A stretch of 64,000 nt of DNA from Ficedula albicollis (GCF_000247815.1 NC_021671.1:25127338-25191337); one strand, 5' to 3'; shown: positions 23,298 to 38,281, counted from the first letter of the stretch. The notes: generated from the letters alone by a model not told the origin. Numbers and translations: made by a program.

Positions 23298-24649
23298 TAT
23301 AACTGCTGGAAATAGGTAAAAATTTGTTTAAATCATCCCTCGAAGTTCCAGAAATGGACACCAGTTCCGCGGTGATGTAGATGACACTACGTTATTTTGT
23401 GCTTTGCTTTTGCACGTCCAACAGTGCATGGTGCAGTCTGTTGGTGTATGGCAGCTTGTTTTGAAAACCAATTTCAGATTACTGGTGACGAAACACTGCT
23501 TTTGCTTTATTTTTTCCTAAGTGCATCTTTAATATAATTCTGGCATGTTATAAATAGAAATGTTGTTTGTGAGCCAGATATGCAGCTTCTACCATGTGTC
23601 TGCCACGCTGGATGGTGAAAGGAGGTGTCTTTTCACAGAACTATCAGTGAAGCGAAGCTAAATAGCCTTGTGCAGATAAAACAGAGATGCTGATATACCT
23701 TTGTTGATAAACCAACATTAGCAACTTGTTGCTGAGTTACAGGCAAGAATATATGCAGATGCATAGCATTTATCATAATAGCTTTCAAAGACTCTAACTG
23801 TGAAGAGATGAGATAAACTTTATTAAATTATTAGCACAAATTTGATGGAGCAACTTTATCTAAATCCCACATTAGCAAAGATGAACACAGATATTGTGAT
23901 TTATGTCTGACATCAGATGCCTCCAGCTGCTGATATAAATTCTTCCATGCGCCCTGAAGGCAAGCTTCTAGATAAGGTAATGTAGCAGCAGCAGATTCTC
24001 AGATTTGGGCATGATTTGGGCAGTGCTTTAAAGGAATCCGATGCAGCTCTGTAACTGAAGAAAGAATGAAGTTTATCTATGCTTTCTTCTTGGATTACTA
24101 GAAGGAAATACCTGTTACATTTGTAGTAATTACTTTCTTCCTTCTGTTCACTTCTTGCACCTTCCAGATCCTTAATTTTAAGAAATTTGGAAGGCCTCAC
24201 ATATTGGGGAGTTATAAAAAATACTTGAACGTCCTTTTCCATGGTTTAGGACACGGTTTAGAGTATGTAATCATTATTACTAACAGCAAAGGCATTAAGA
24301 TGCACCAAGAGCCAATATCTGCAATTCTCCTGGCATACTGCCACCAACTTGAGGCAGTTCATCTTTTCTCTTTTTTCACCACACAAGGTTCTGGTGAGAT
24401 TGTGGGATTAAACACACGGTTGTGGAGTTGGTAAGAAGCAAGTGGTGTGCTCGCTCAGGTGTCAGTCATTGCTTCAGGGGCCTTCCAAGCTCCCTGGTGA
24501 CTGCACAGAGAGGAGAGGTCTAACCTTGCACTCAGGGTTGTTGGTACCCAGCAGCTGCCACACCTGAGTGTCACTGCAAAATGCTTCCAAGATCTGCAGT
24601 TCTTTTTGGAGCTCTGAGGAGACTCATTCTCCTTCCTTCTCCCATTTAT
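23298..24649. other. unique DNA, no gene seen
   Basis: The longest frame is 109 codons (23913-24242, minus). It is unrecognised, and no splice or homology support is visible. Confidence 0.5.
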
Positions 24650-24793
24650 TTCCTCTTCCCACTCTGCAAGTTTTGATTTATGCAGCACTCCTCACTTTTT
24701 CTATTCATAAAGTGTTTCCTTTTCCTCTTCCCACTCTGCAAGTTTTGATTTACGCAGCACTCCTCACTTTTTCTATTCATAAAATGTTTCCCT
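24650..24793. repeat. two-copy tandem duplication, 72-bp unit
   Basis: Copies start TTCCTCTTCCCACTCTGCAA at 24650 and 24722 and differ at two or three positions. Confidence 0.93.
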
Positions 24794-25342
24794 TTATATT
24801 TATCTGAGCATGGAAAAACAAAGTTAGTGACTTAGATTATTAGACTGAGTCAGCATTAAGGAGTCACGTGTGTAGTAGGAGCAGACAGAAATAAAATAAT
24901 AACAAAGTTCATATTCCAATATTTACTTCAGACTAGCACTAGTCCAATCCTGGGGACTAGAGGCTCACTACTGTTTGGCACATGTTAAGAGTACATATTT
25001 TGATTTAATTTCAAAAATTAATTTCTGAATGAATCTAGTTTGTGTGCTCTGTCACAGAAACAAAACACTAATATAAATGCATCCTTAGACTTCCTATCCT
25101 AGGTACGAGAGTTAACAGTGGGGTTGGAACTTCTCAAACCCGAATTTTAGGCTTGTAGAAACTATTTGGCTTTTCAACCAAATTTGGAATTCAAGATTAT
25201 AAAATCTGAAGCATTTAATTGAAGAAAACCTGTTTTATAGCTAGTTCTGTCCTGGTCTGCCAGCTATATGGAAGTGGGACAATTAATGAGAGTATCCAAA
25301 CCAGCTACAGCAAGTTGCACTCAAGGCATTTTATACGTTTGC
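24794..25342. other. unique DNA, no gene seen
   Basis: AT-rich, with no recognisable frame or element end before the homopolymer block. Confidence 0.5.
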
Positions 25343-25946
<604 letters not shown>

Positions 25947-28590
25947 AAACTTTTGGAGGTTTTCTCGTCTGTTCTGCTCTTCTCTGAAGTCTTTCATCTT
26001 TGTTCAGAATGAAATCTCCACTGGCACTTAAAATCTTTGGAGAGAAGATGAACAGTAAAGCATTAATTTACACTGTTAATGGGTGTATAAATTAAACCAT
26101 GTTCCCTTGAGAGTAGCTGCTTCTCAAGTCAGAAATTCACAAAGAAAGTTGCACTGGCAGTTCTGCAGCAATATGCCTTATCCTGCAATATTTTGTAGCA
26201 AAAATGAAGCAAAATTAGTTAGCAAAATGAGATTCAGGCAGGAGGAAAAGTGGGATAGCAGAAGACAGGGATTACTTTACTACACATTTTTTGATAACAT
26301 TTTTTGCTGTGTCACAGAAACAAATGTCTGAGTCAGAAGGTTTTTATTTGTCAGAGTTTCCTGAATTTGTAATGAGACATCTTCTCCAGTGCTTGTCCCT
26401 AAGTCGCAATCCCATGGCTTTCTGTGCCAATGCTAGCAAACGCTGCAGTAAAACTGTACTTACCTTACCTTGCCTTCTTCTTGTACTGTAGGGTGGGATT
26501 GTTTATCCTCAATGTGTGCTTTTTCTAAATGAGTATTTAGGCAATGTTCTGGGGGGGAAAAAAAGGAGAAATCTTATCACTACCTCCCACAGATTTTATT
26601 CTGGGCTGCTCTGAAAGACTGGTGAACCAAATTCCTTTCACTCATTGCGTGTCCCCAGAACATACTGAGAGGGACGTCTCCTCACGATTCTCTCCGTAGC
26701 ACTTGAATGCACAAAGATCACCACACCAAACTTATCATTTTCCTTCAGTTCTGCCTCAGTGTCTTCTTGCCATTCCTGTAACAATGACCATGATCCTCTC
26801 CATGGATCATCCTACCTGCTAAACCAACCTGCAGCCTCACACATGCTGCCAGTAGCTGACACACACGACACTGACTCAGTCTGGTCAGAGGTCAGACTGG
26901 GACACTTCCCACTGAGAATGCCAACTCATAGGAACTGGATCACCCTGTAGAAATATTCTCCTCTTGACAAATTTTTGAAAAAAGCAGAAACAGGTTTCCA
27001 CTGAAGTCAGACTGATTCCGGCCAGCCTCTCAAGTGTTAGAGAAGGTTTTAACAAGAAGACTGCTTAAAGCACGAAAAATGCTGCACCTTTTTGATTTTC
27101 GATTGCCAATTTACGTGTGGTAGCCACATGTAGACAGAAATAATTTCCAAACTTGAAATCATAAACCGAGTTTTGTGTCACAGACCAGTTCTTACCATGG
27201 GGGCCTGGAGCTGGATATGTAGCAAGCAGAGGTTAATAACTAGTCCTAATTGGTTTGTACCCCCGATCATAGATCTTCTTTCTGAACTGTTTGACTGAAA
27301 ATAATTCTTCTCTAGAAGCAATTTAGTGCTGGAGTTTGCCTGACTCCACAGAAATGGCAGGCTTGTGCTGTGACCCTAAAGGTTTGTACAGGAAAGCACA
27401 CCAGAACTCATACATAATTCATAGGGGAGTAATTTCTGACATGCAGCACTATTAGTCAGACTATTGAGGGAAAGCCTGTGGAGGACCCCTGCTGCAAACT
27501 TCTCTATGTCCATCAAAGATAGATTACAAAACATTTCCAAATTTGCAGCTGTTGCGCAGCTGGAGTAGAATGGAAGCTATGGTAGCATAGATTTCTCATA
27601 GTTATTGTTTAGGCCATGTTTGTTGTTAGCATCTTGTGAGGCTGAGAGCCTTAAAAGATCTTTTCATCTCTAGCTCATCTGAGTAACCTGATCAAGGTTA
27701 ATTTTTCTCCTTGAGTCACAGAATAGTCAGGAATAAGTCACTCCATCTAAGTATGCCAAGGATCCCTGTTCAGTAAGTAACAGAAATCTGTTCTACCATC
27801 TTCTTCCTGGGAGAGATGGGAGACAGCTATGTCTTTGCTGAATAGTCTTTGCTGAACCACACAGAGCTGTAGGGCTCTGACAAATCCTGCCAAGAGTTAC
27901 CTCCTCAGTCAATTCCACAGGTGAGAAGGCAATGCAGATAGGCAGATACTTTGTCCTGTGCCTATGCATGGCTTAACACAAAACCAGCAGCAGCTGCTGC
28001 TCTCATTACCTTGGTACAATTCAGGAACCTTCCTACTGAAATCCCAAAAGCTACAGTTTAGGAAGTGAACATGACAGTAAAGCCAAGCTTATTCTGTGTG
28101 GCAGCTATGTGTGGCATTTGGGTTCCTGACCAAATACATTTACCTGTCTAAAATGCAATATGAATTCAGTATATAGGTATCCATTAAAGTCAAGTAAGAC
28201 TAATGAGCCATTTAGATGATCATGAGGTTATTTGAGTAACTCTCAACTTGCTCAAGTTTTCTGAATAGATATTCACTGACTACAAAGGGAGCTTACACAC
28301 CTCTCTTGCATGAAGTTATCCTGTAAGTGTAGTGTCTTGAATTTAGGTTTTGAATCTAACACTGAAATCAACAAAAAATGTCATCTTAGATTTTGTAACA
28401 GTACATAAAAATGCCCCAAATGTGATTTCATGCAAAGTGTATGACTATTATTTGTTTTCTTTTTGAAGATGAAAATAAAAAAACAACCACCACCAAAACT
28501 GGGATCAGACAAAAGCTTTGGTCTCAGTCTCATAGATGACAATGGCAACTGAAAGAGGCACCTTCAATTAATTACTTTTAGTATCAGTTT
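25947..28590. other. unique DNA, no gene seen
   Basis: Mixed-composition single-copy sequence up to the gap. Frames do not exceed about 82 codons. No repeat end, CpG cluster or recognised exon was found. Confidence 0.5.
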
Positions 28591-29226
28591 NNNNNNNNNN
28601 NNNNNNNNNNNNNNNNNNNNNNNNNNNNNNNNNNNNNNNNNNNNNNNNNNNNNNNNNNNNNNNNNNNNNNNNNNNNNNNNNNNNNNNNNNNNNNNNNNNN
28701 NNNNNNNNNNNNNNNNNNNNNNNNNNNNNNNNNNNNNNNNNNNNNNNNNNNNNNNNNNNNNNNNNNNNNNNNNNNNNNNNNNNNNNNNNNNNNNNNNNNN
28801 NNNNNNNNNNNNNNNNNNNNNNNNNNNNNNNNNNNNNNNNNNNNNNNNNNNNNNNNNNNNNNNNNNNNNNNNNNNNNNNNNNNNNNNNNNNNNNNNNNNN
28901 NNNNNNNNNNNNNNNNNNNNNNNNNNNNNNNNNNNNNNNNNNNNNNNNNNNNNNNNNNNNNNNNNNNNNNNNNNNNNNNNNNNNNNNNNNNNNNNNNNNN
29001 NNNNNNNNNNNNNNNNNNNNNNNNNNNNNNNNNNNNNNNNNNNNNNNNNNNNNNNNNNNNNNNNNNNNNNNNNNNNNNNNNNNNNNNNNNNNNNNNNNNN
29101 NNNNNNNNNNNNNNNNNNNNNNNNNNNNNNNNNNNNNNNNNNNNNNNNNNNNNNNNNNNNNNNNNNNNNNNNNNNNNNNNNNNNNNNNNNNNNNNNNNNN
29201 NNNNNNNNNNNNNNNNNNNNNNNNNN
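28591..29226. other. assembly gap (636 N)
   Basis: 636 undetermined bases. A 232-codon frame spanning it consists mainly of unknown residues and is not a gene. Confidence 1.
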
Positions 29227-29907
29227 ACAGAGTCTTGTTTTCTTCTCTACAACCTAACACTTTCATATTAAGATATATCCACAGTACTATTTCATATTGG
29301 CAGAAACTTTATCAAAATATTGAGGGAAATATAGCCTGAGAAGAAACCCATAGGTAACTCCAGTAGTCCAATGTCATGCTCCCAGGGCCTGATTTTCAGT
29401 ATCATCTGTGATGCCAGATTATAAAGGAAGGCTTTCTGTATAAGATCTAGAAAAAAGTGAGTGCTTAAGGCAATATGCTGTGAAGGAAGCCATGTAACAA
29501 TTAATTACATAAAACTTCCATTCAAGTAAAACTGCTTTGACTTGCCATCTCATAGTGACTTGCATTTTTATCAAGTGCCACCTTCTGCAAATAGATGATT
29601 TTGTCAAGTAGAGAGTACATATGGAAAGAGTATAAAATTACAAATGCCTTATTTCCCTCTGTGTTGTCCTTCCTCAGTCTCCTTTTGTGAATTTGTCCTG
29701 TCCTTCTACACCATATAGAACCAAGAAGAACATATGGCACTAGATCAACATGGATATAATCCAGCACAATGATGCATTTTCACCAGAAAAATCAAGTTAT
29801 TCTTGTGCTTAGGCACGGTATACAGAGCTGTGGTTTTTTGGGTGCAGGGGAAGCATTAAGATTGTAAGTTCCGCTCTCATTTTCACTTTGGCAGTTTCCA
29901 AGAGCAT
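29227..29907. other. unique DNA, no gene seen
   Basis: An 81-codon minus-strand frame (29522-29767) is unrecognised. No element end is visible before the LTR at 29908. Confidence 0.5.
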
Positions 29908-30496
29908 TGTTGTGGTTTAACCCCAGCCATCTGCCAAGCCCCATGCAGCTGTTCAGCCACTCCCTCACCAGCAGGGTTGGGGAGAGAATTGGAAGAGTAA
30001 AAGTTAGAAAACCCATGGGAGATAAAGATGGTTAAATAGGGAAAGCAAAGTTCACACAAAGAAAAACAAAGAATCAATTTACGCTTCCCATGGTTGGGCA
30101 GGTGTTATCTCCAGCCATCTCCAGGAGAGCAGGGGCTCATCACATGTAATGGTTATTGCAAAGACAAATGTCATCATTCCAAATGTCTCTCCTGTCCTTC
30201 TTCCCATTTTATACATTGAGAATGACATCCTATTGTCTGGGATGTCCCTTTGGTCAACTGGGGTCACCGGTCCTGGCTGTGTTTCCTCCCAGCCTCCCAT
30301 GCACCAACAACTTCCTACCCACCATGATTGTATGAAAGGCAGAAAAGGCCTTGGCTCAGCAATAAAAATCTTGCTCAGCAATAACAAAAACATCTCTATA
30401 TTATCAACTGTGTGTTCAGCACAAATCCAAAACACAACCTCATACCAGCCACTGTGAAGACAATTAATCCTACCCCAGCCAAATTCAGCACGAACA
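29908..30496 (-). mobile_element. solo ERV LTR, same family as 4331-4926
   Basis: The plus strand starts TGTTGTGGTTTAACCCCAGC and ends near CAGCACGAACA. Shared landmarks with the LTR at 4.3 kb are the GGTTTAACCC edge, a CTGGCTGTGTTTCCTCCCAG-type block, CAGCAATAAC and CATACCAGCCACTGTGAAGA. On the minus strand it has TG/CA ends and an upstream TATA-like region (ATAAAATGGG near 30210). No primer-binding site follows the 29908 side. I could not find a convincing target-site duplication, so the ends may be slightly off or the site may have decayed. Frames of 74-125 codons inside it are not genes. Confidence 0.82.
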
Positions 30497-32699
30497 TCAA
30501 ACTAGGATCTAACATTAATATGACAAGAAGATAGTCCAACAAATTTTCTTGCAGGCCTCCCAGAAAAAAAAAACCTTCTTTCCATTGTAAGAATTGTAAT
30601 TTATTTATGGTAAATGCTTGCCTAGATGCTTCCTCTACATCTTTAAATATATATATGAAGACTGGGGCAAATACTGCCAGATGATTTAAAGAGCTATGAT
30701 TTGTACTGATACACTTAAAGTGAGCTCCAAAACAAAAGCAACGTTTAGATTTTAAATTGGAAGAATTCATCATGTTAATTTTGGCCTTTTATTCCTCTGC
30801 ATGAAATTAGAAAGTACTTAGCAAGTCTGCCAGGAAAAACAAGCCCCAGATATTTCCTATGCAATGCACATTCTCTCTGAAGTACTGTATCACACTATTG
30901 GATTTGCAATGCTGAACAAAATTTGCTAGAAATTACATAGTTCCTATATTAGTTTGTAATAGTATAATTTTATCCACAATGCTCCACTTTCCTTGATTGA
31001 TTTGATCTGTGCATTTACGGAAGAATGAAACTTTGGGTGTTTGATTTGCTTGAAGGAGGAATCATCAGTTTGTTTGTATTAAGCTACTGTGTCAGTGTGC
31101 ATTTATATATATATTTTTTAAAGTCATGGTCTATGCAGTGTGAAAATTTCATGTGTGTCATACAAGGAACTAAGAACTGATTTCTGCATCTAAGATTCAA
31201 TCATAATTGCAAATCAATAACAAATGCAAAGTCCCCACCTGCTGAAGGAGTATTTTTAAGTGTACACTTTAAAGGAAATGGGGTTTACACTACTGTGTTC
31301 TTTGACCTTGTGCATTTTGAACCTGCTGGCCAACTTCAAACACACTCTATAAAAAGTACAGAGATGTCAAGCACACTCAGAACGTTAAGGTTTGTTGAAA
31401 ATGGGCAGCAGATTGCTGGGTTACTGCTAGCCACACAGAGCGAAGTAAACTTATTCTTAGACTCTAAAGAATCCGTGTGCGCCAGATGTGAAGGAAAGCA
31501 AATATTATTAGTTTGTCTGCTGACAGAACTATCTTTTGAATTAAACTTTCCAGGTATTGAAGACTTTGAGTTGAGGATGCTGAAGAGAAAGTGATGTTCT
31601 CAGGAGGAATTATGAAAGAAAGAGGCAGAAGGCAGTGTCTGAAGCATCAAAATTCAGAAGCTACTGAAAATAAAAAATGTAATGGTGGGAGTTGAGTCAG
31701 AGGAGAAAATGAAATATACAGTCAGCTACTTAAAGACTGAATTTTTAAGGATTTTGAGAACACTGTTCTGTAAACTCACACTCTCACTACATAGGAAAGT
31801 TTCAAAACAGACAAGGTGACACAGGCTGTGTTACAACCAAGAGAGGTGAATAAAAGGGCTTTTTATATTCAATGGGGATTTTTTGGTATCATGCTGATTT
31901 TGTTTTGGGTCTTTTTTCCTTAATCTGTTAATGGAACTTACTTTCTGAGCTGGCATTTATCTTGGAAAATATTGTGCTCAGGATTTTATTGAACTTATTT
32001 GACATTCTCCCCAATTTTACGTATTTTGGTGAGGAACAGAGGTAGTCATACAATCTACATGAGTCTTCTGCCTGTAATGGATTGCTTTGATCATTTGACC
32101 TCATAGTCTTGTGTGGATTTCCACTGCTCACTTCTGTGAATTTCTGATCATGTCAGAAATACTTGCCCTATTCATGCTACTCAAATAATTAGATGACAAG
32201 TGGCGTAGAGACTTATTGGGATCTAGATCAAGTACTTGAAATACTTTAAATTTTTGCAATATAAAGGGATTCTTTTCTGTTAATTTCACTTTTATCCAAA
32301 AACAAATTATTGCTATGGCACTCAAGATTATAATTGTTTATTTACTAAGTATTAGTAAAAAATGTTATTTTTTTGCCTTACAAATTTTAATTGTGTTGAT
32401 GAAAAATAAACACGATATAATGCTAGAATTTTTCAAATAAAATTTCAACTATACTCACTTTAGTAGTGAAATATCAGTAATATTTGTTTTCCATCAAGTT
32501 TAAACTTTAGCAAAAAAAATGAGAAGTGTATTGCATTTAAACAAGTACATATTAACTTTGTCTACTGTCTGTGCTCGTCAATATGTCATGTGTGAATTGT
32601 GTGAATTCTGTGTGTGGAAAAATCTCATGAAAATATAGATGAAGTGAACTTTAATATGCATGCAAGTAAATTATAGCAAATGCTTTAATTCCATTTTGC
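30497..32699. other. unique AT-rich DNA, no recognised gene
   Basis: A 99-codon plus-strand frame at 31295-31594 has a fairly protein-like composition but no motif I know. A 125-codon minus-strand frame starting at 30773 runs into the LTR. A TA-rich run lies at about 31104-31120. Confidence 0.45.
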
Positions 32700-32801
32700 A
32701 ACATGAGTTTCATGCACTTGTACATTATATTTATTTCCTAAATAACTTTTAACATGAGTTTCAGGCATTTGTACATTATATTTATTTCCTAAATAACTTT
32801 C
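32700..32801. repeat. two-copy tandem duplication, 51-bp unit
   Basis: Copies begin AACATGAGTTTCA at 32700 and 32751 and share TGTACATTATATTTATTTCC. They differ at two or three bases. Confidence 0.93.
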
Positions 32802-35800
32802 ATTAGGATTTTCATATCAAACATTTCATTTACAGATCTGAAAACACATTACAAAGGCAAGCAAGTATCATTATTTCTGTTTCACTGCAAATTAATAAAA
32901 CTCAGCAGGAAGGACTTGCTTCATATAGTGTGGCTAGTTAAAACATCTTTAGATATTTACATAGCTAGATAATGATTGAAGTTTGGGAAACAACAAATGC
33001 TCTTTCAAGTTTTGTTTTTTCCAACAAATGAAAAAATGTCATTAGAGAATAATAATATTTTAATCACAGTCTCATGGGATAGTCATAGTGGAGCTGTGGA
33101 GGAAGAGACCAGAGCAACATTTTGGCCCTATTGTAGTTAAAGTAAATGATGTATTTTCTTTCTGTGGGCAGAGCATAATGCCAGGTCTTCTGATTTCTTT
33201 GTCCTAGGGCTGCTCTTACTGCCTCTCAGAGTTAAGTATTACTGCAGGTCTCTGGGTCATTTTCAAAAGACAATCTCACTGCACTTGGTGAATTGTGAAT
33301 CCTCTTTCAAGGATTTTCTTTTTTTTCTTCTTCTTTTTCTTGTTTTTTTTTTTCTGTCAGATGCATATATTTGTGTTTGGTGCAAAAGAACCTCTCCATA
33401 GAAAAGGAATCAATACTACCTCAAAGCCCATGCTGTTTCTGTTTGTTTGAAACCTACAGAAAAAATAGCAACTGTCACTAAATACAAAAAAATAGCTTGC
33501 TGGTTAATATACTTCTCAATAAATTGTGGTCCCAAGCAACATCAGCATCCTCCACATTTTGCTATTTATATGTAAGTATCCATCTGTCTGCTGAAGGCTT
33601 GTAGGAGAGTAACAAATCTACAGGAAACCTTTCATTAACAATTGCCTTATTTAGACTGGGTGGATTAATTTTCTCTACTGCTGAGAAGCAGGTTAATAGG
33701 TCCTCCTACTTAAATCTGAGAACAAAGTGAGTATTGCAAGCAAATACATTGCAAAGATTAGCTCATTTACTTCGTGAGGAACATTTATCTTATTTTATTT
33801 CTAATTTTCACTGATTGCCAGCTATGTTCAGCTACATACTTTCAGTACAAAACACCCAGCTAAGCTACACTAGCAATGTGGGGGCTTTGTCTAGAATGTC
33901 ACATTACTGTGTTAGCACTTTTTCTTTTACATTAAGCACCACTGACTGATTTTTTTTTTTCCTATTTTAAAATATTGGCCACAGCAGAATTAATTTAGCA
34001 TTACTATTGTGTCTTTACTCTTCTGTGCAGAAATGGCTGTTGTATGCAACCCAAATCATTGTGACAAAACTACAGTAACCCGATGTCCACCACCCAGAAA
34101 GAATCTCTTCCCTGCAAGAAACTGCAGTATAATTAGTGAAGAAATCCCAGTGAAACTAAGGTGACATATAGGGTTAAGTATTTTGATGAATTAGCTGGCA
34201 ATTTTACCACAGGCAGTCTCCAAAATGTTTTTGAAATGACAGACATCCTGAAAACAAATGCTGGTATTTGAGCAAGCAGGAAATTTTAGTATACTTTGTA
34301 AGCCTTTTCAGCTGAATAAAATCTTAGATCTGTAACTATCACCTTTCCTCTCTCAAGCAAGGAAATAAGTTTCCTTGCTTAATAACAAGGAAATCATATT
34401 TCACTGAATTCCAGCACCAACCACTCTCTCTCAGATGGAATACTGTGAAAAAAAAAGTGGAACAACATTTGTAATAATTGTTTCTCCCTAGTTTTTTTAC
34501 AGCATTTGATTAACTCTATCATTAATATAGAGCATTTGCAAACTCTTTTCTTAAATGAACAGCTGACTTTCTTAAAGGAGAAATTAGACACTCCACAGGA
34601 GATAAAAAACTAGAGTTTGAGAGAGATCTAAGTGCCAAAATTTCTGCACAGAGATAGATTTGATTTTCTTTGTGTTTGTGACATTTTTCCACTACAGAAC
34701 CTAGTGAGAAGTTTGTATTGGCTCACAATGGCTCTCATCCATGAGACTGGATAACTCCCCCAGAGTTCCCCCAGAACTTCGTGGCTACATTTTACCCTTT
34801 TTTTTTCTGGTAAGATTATGGAATATTGCACACTCTGAATTAGTTCAGGGGGATTTAATTATTTAGCAAGAAAATTCTACTTTGTTAAATCCAGAACTGA
34901 TTTCTATTTGAAAAGTATATTTAGTGCTTTTTTACTGTTGAGCTTGCTTTCTTTTTTGAAATGTAAAGATCAATCCATGCAATTGACAGATCAGTTTTTA
35001 ATCAAATGGCTCACAATAATTTTTGCTTCCCAGCAGCCCTAATTCAGTGATTTTAATGGCTTCTAGAAGGCTTGATGACAGCCACCTGGCCCATTCCTGA
35101 ACACAAAAGACCTGCCAAGACCACAAACAGATAAGTAACAAAATCCAGTGTCTCAGAAAAATGCAAGCTTTAGTCTGCTACTGTATTACTGATTTATCTT
35201 TGTTAATCCAGTTATGTTCTTTCCCTCCTTTCACTCCATTGCTATATCCTCCCTTTTCTTCTTTGTCCTGAGCTTTTCTTGATGAGCACAATTCCACATG
35301 GAACGGAATATAGTCAGTTTGGGTCTGCCATCCTGGCAGTGTCCTCTGTCATCATCTTGCCACTCCCACTTTTGGGGTAGAGGAAAGAGGCAAAACTTTG
35401 ATTCTCAGGGTGGGAAATGAAACCTACTGGATTTCCCTGCCACCCATCCCCATCCAGAAGGCCTCAGGCTGGAGGTGGCAAGAGGCTGGCAATACCACTG
35501 CCTGTCCAGTGCACCCAAGCTGACAAAAGGGATATCCACAGAGTGGTGTGCTTCAGCTAGAATGGCTCTGTCAAGAAGGAGGGGGGGGCTGTTTGTTGTG
35601 ATAGTGTTTGTGCAAGTGTTATTCATGCCGAGGGTCTGCTGGCCAAGAACATCTCTCTGCCAAGGGGTAGTAATGAATGAATTCCTTATTTTGCCTGGCT
35701 TATGTGTGCAGCTTTTACTTTTCCTATAAAAATGTCACAACAATGATCCACAAGTCTTTCTTCCTTTCTTGTGTCTTCTCCCCATCTGCAGAAAAGGGAA

Positions 35801-37398
35801 AAAGTGCAAGGCTGAGTGGGTGTCACCACTCAGCTAGGGTGAACCCACGACAGATATAGATGACAATTCTTCCCTGCTACACAATATTTATATGGTTTAC
35901 ATTACTTTTAAGACATACAAAACTATGCTAAAAAATACTTGCATTTATTTAGTAATTTCCCCATTTTCAACCAGAACTTAATGTTTTTAATCATACTGAC
36001 AGATTTTGGCATTAGCTCATATAATTTGTGATTCTTCACTGTGTCTATCCCTCTCAGAAGCACTTTGCATAGCTTTCAAGATGATGTAAGAGCACTGTTG
36101 GAGAAAGAAAAATGTGCCAGAGAGGCAATGTTTGAGAGTAAGGGAGCAGAACATCTCAGGCAGTTTGCTGAGGGCAGTTTGCAAAGGATTTGTGTGAAAC
36201 CGTGATCACACTCACCAAAGATGTGAAATTGTTGTCACGCTTACAAGACAAAGTCACTCAAAATGAGACTGCTTCAGTGAACTAATTTACTGGAATCATA
36301 TTTTTACTCCTTTTCTGATTAAGGAGAGGAGCTGGATTACAGGGGAATGGATAATAACAGTTCTCTGACCAGAGTGTGGTAAAGCTATGGGGAAAAATAT
36401 ACAATAAAGTTATAGTAAAAATTGTTCCTGCTGAAGTTATTGGTAGGTCTATTGATCTTTTTCATTAATAGCATGTGTTATTCTAAAGCTCCCGTGTCCT
36501 GATCATTTGTACATACCACTCCTAATATACAGTCTTTTAGAGATAAAAACACATGAATTCATGTTACAAAAAAAAAAAAGAAGATACCTTTCTGATTGCC
36601 AGCTAATGCCTGACTGTCAGTCCTCTTTTCCTTATTATCTCATCTATTTTTTTACAGGGCAAAGGTGTTGAACAATTGCTTTAAACATTTCTCCCTCAGT
36701 TTGTCTGTACTCTGTATTTTTTGAGTTTGACAAAAAAGGGTAAATGGTAAAATTATTTTTTTCCGTATCCCAGTTGACATAGTTCAGATTTATTTAATCT
36801 CTTAAAAAATATAATTTGGGGGAGGCAATTTTACCTGATTAATAATGTACGGTCTAAAATTAAAGACAGGAGAAGGAAGGAGAGGGAGGGAGGATGGAGC
36901 TGCTGCCCTGAGCAGTGATTTGGCTTTGTAAGTTGTAAACCAGTAAATTCAAGATTTGAATAGCACCTTATCTTTATGCATTTTTGATACTTGAAAGATC
37001 TGTTGCAGATTGGGAGACACACATTCTGTTTGCAAGCTGACAAAGTCTGCTCTACAGCCTGCTCCCCACTACGTGATCAGGTAACGTAAGAGAATTCTGA
37101 GGCACTTGGCAGCTGCACCATGTTTACAAATAAGGGCTTTGGTGGAGCTTATCTGCCTTACACAGGATCTCTTTCTTTGACAGCCAAAGGCTTGATGCTG
37201 CTGAGGTTGTTTGAATGGTATAAATGCTCTTAATGCAGAAACTAATGTGCACAAAATGCATATTAGTACAGCTTCTGGTGAGTTTTTCTCTGCAGACAGT
37301 TTATGCCTTATTTTTGAACTCTTGTAGGAATTTCAATTTAAGAATAAAGAGCTATAAATATGTACTTACTCACTGGAAAGAGGTGAATTGTTGCCTGC
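32802..37398. other. unique AT-rich DNA, no gene seen
   Basis: Frames reach 84 codons (35475-35729, plus) and none is recognised. A stretch at about 35290-35400 (GGAATATAGTCAGTTTGGGT, then CCTGGCAGTGTCCTC) weakly recalls the inner part of the LTRs at 4.3 and 29.9 kb and may be an old fragment. Near 34350-34390 there is a small AAGGAAATAAGTTTCCTTGC-type inverted repeat. Short G runs lie at about 35580. Confidence 0.45.
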
Positions 37399-37429
<31 letters not shown>

Positions 37430-37432
37430 ATT
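37399..37432. repeat. (TAAA)n microsatellite, about 8 units
   Basis: A perfect TAAA repeat, flanked by GCC TGC on the left and TTCGGATT on the right. Confidence 0.97.
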
Positions 37433-37654
37433 CGGATTATTTTGGCTCTTGTAGTAGCTATGAGTAACTCACTGTCAGGATGAACAGATTAGTGTCTAGA
37501 AAATAGGGATCAAGGATAGAGTTTCCAGCAAAGTACATTTATGTTCAGTTCATGATTTGGCCTTAATATTTAATGGATAACTCATGCCCCTAAAGTTTAT
37601 TTCTTTTACTTTTCAGTAGGCCTTATTAACTTAATTGAAAGAAAATGTGGAGGG
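37433..37654. other. unique DNA, no gene seen
   Basis: Nothing recognisable lies between the microsatellite and the CR1 tail. Confidence 0.5.
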
Positions 37655-37778
37655 GGATGTGCTCTGAGCAACCTGGTCTAGTGAAAGGTGTCCATGGTGT
37701 CCCTGCCCATGGCAGGGACATTGAAACTGGATGGTATTTAAAGTCCCTTCCAATCCAAACCATTCTATGATTCTAAGA
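37655..37778 (+). mobile_element. CR1 LINE, short 3' tail
   Basis: Holds AGCAACCTGGTCTAGTGAAA, CCCATGGCAGGGACATTGAA, TTAAAGTCCCTTCCAATCC and the terminal CCATTCTATGATTCTAAG. This is the last about 120 bases of CR1, with a typical severe 5' truncation. Confidence 0.94.
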
Positions 37779-38027
37779 TCTTTTGTGGGAGCTGTGCCAT
37801 TCTGACTCTCTAGATTGAAGCTTAACTTTACCCTTTTCATCACCTCATTCTTTTTAGTGTCATGGCTACATGTATGTTGTCTGCTGTTTTTTCTAATAAT
37901 TACATCTCACTGAGAATTGTGCTGCATTAATGGTCTGAAAATGCTCAAACTTCCTATAATTTCCTCACTATATAAAATAACGGTCTGATTTTTACAATTC
38001 ATGGGAAATCTGTGTTTTGGAAAAATG
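37779..38027. other. unique DNA, no gene seen
   Basis: Short AT-rich interval before the homopolymer block. Confidence 0.5.

Positions 38028-38281
<254 letters not shown>

Noticed and set aside
28568..29266. 232-codon minus-strand frame
   Set aside because: It consists almost entirely of undetermined bases in the assembly gap.
35290..35400. Possible inner LTR fragment
   Set aside because: Similarity to the 4.3- and 29.9-kb LTRs is limited to a few short blocks with no element end, so it is too weak to list as a feature.
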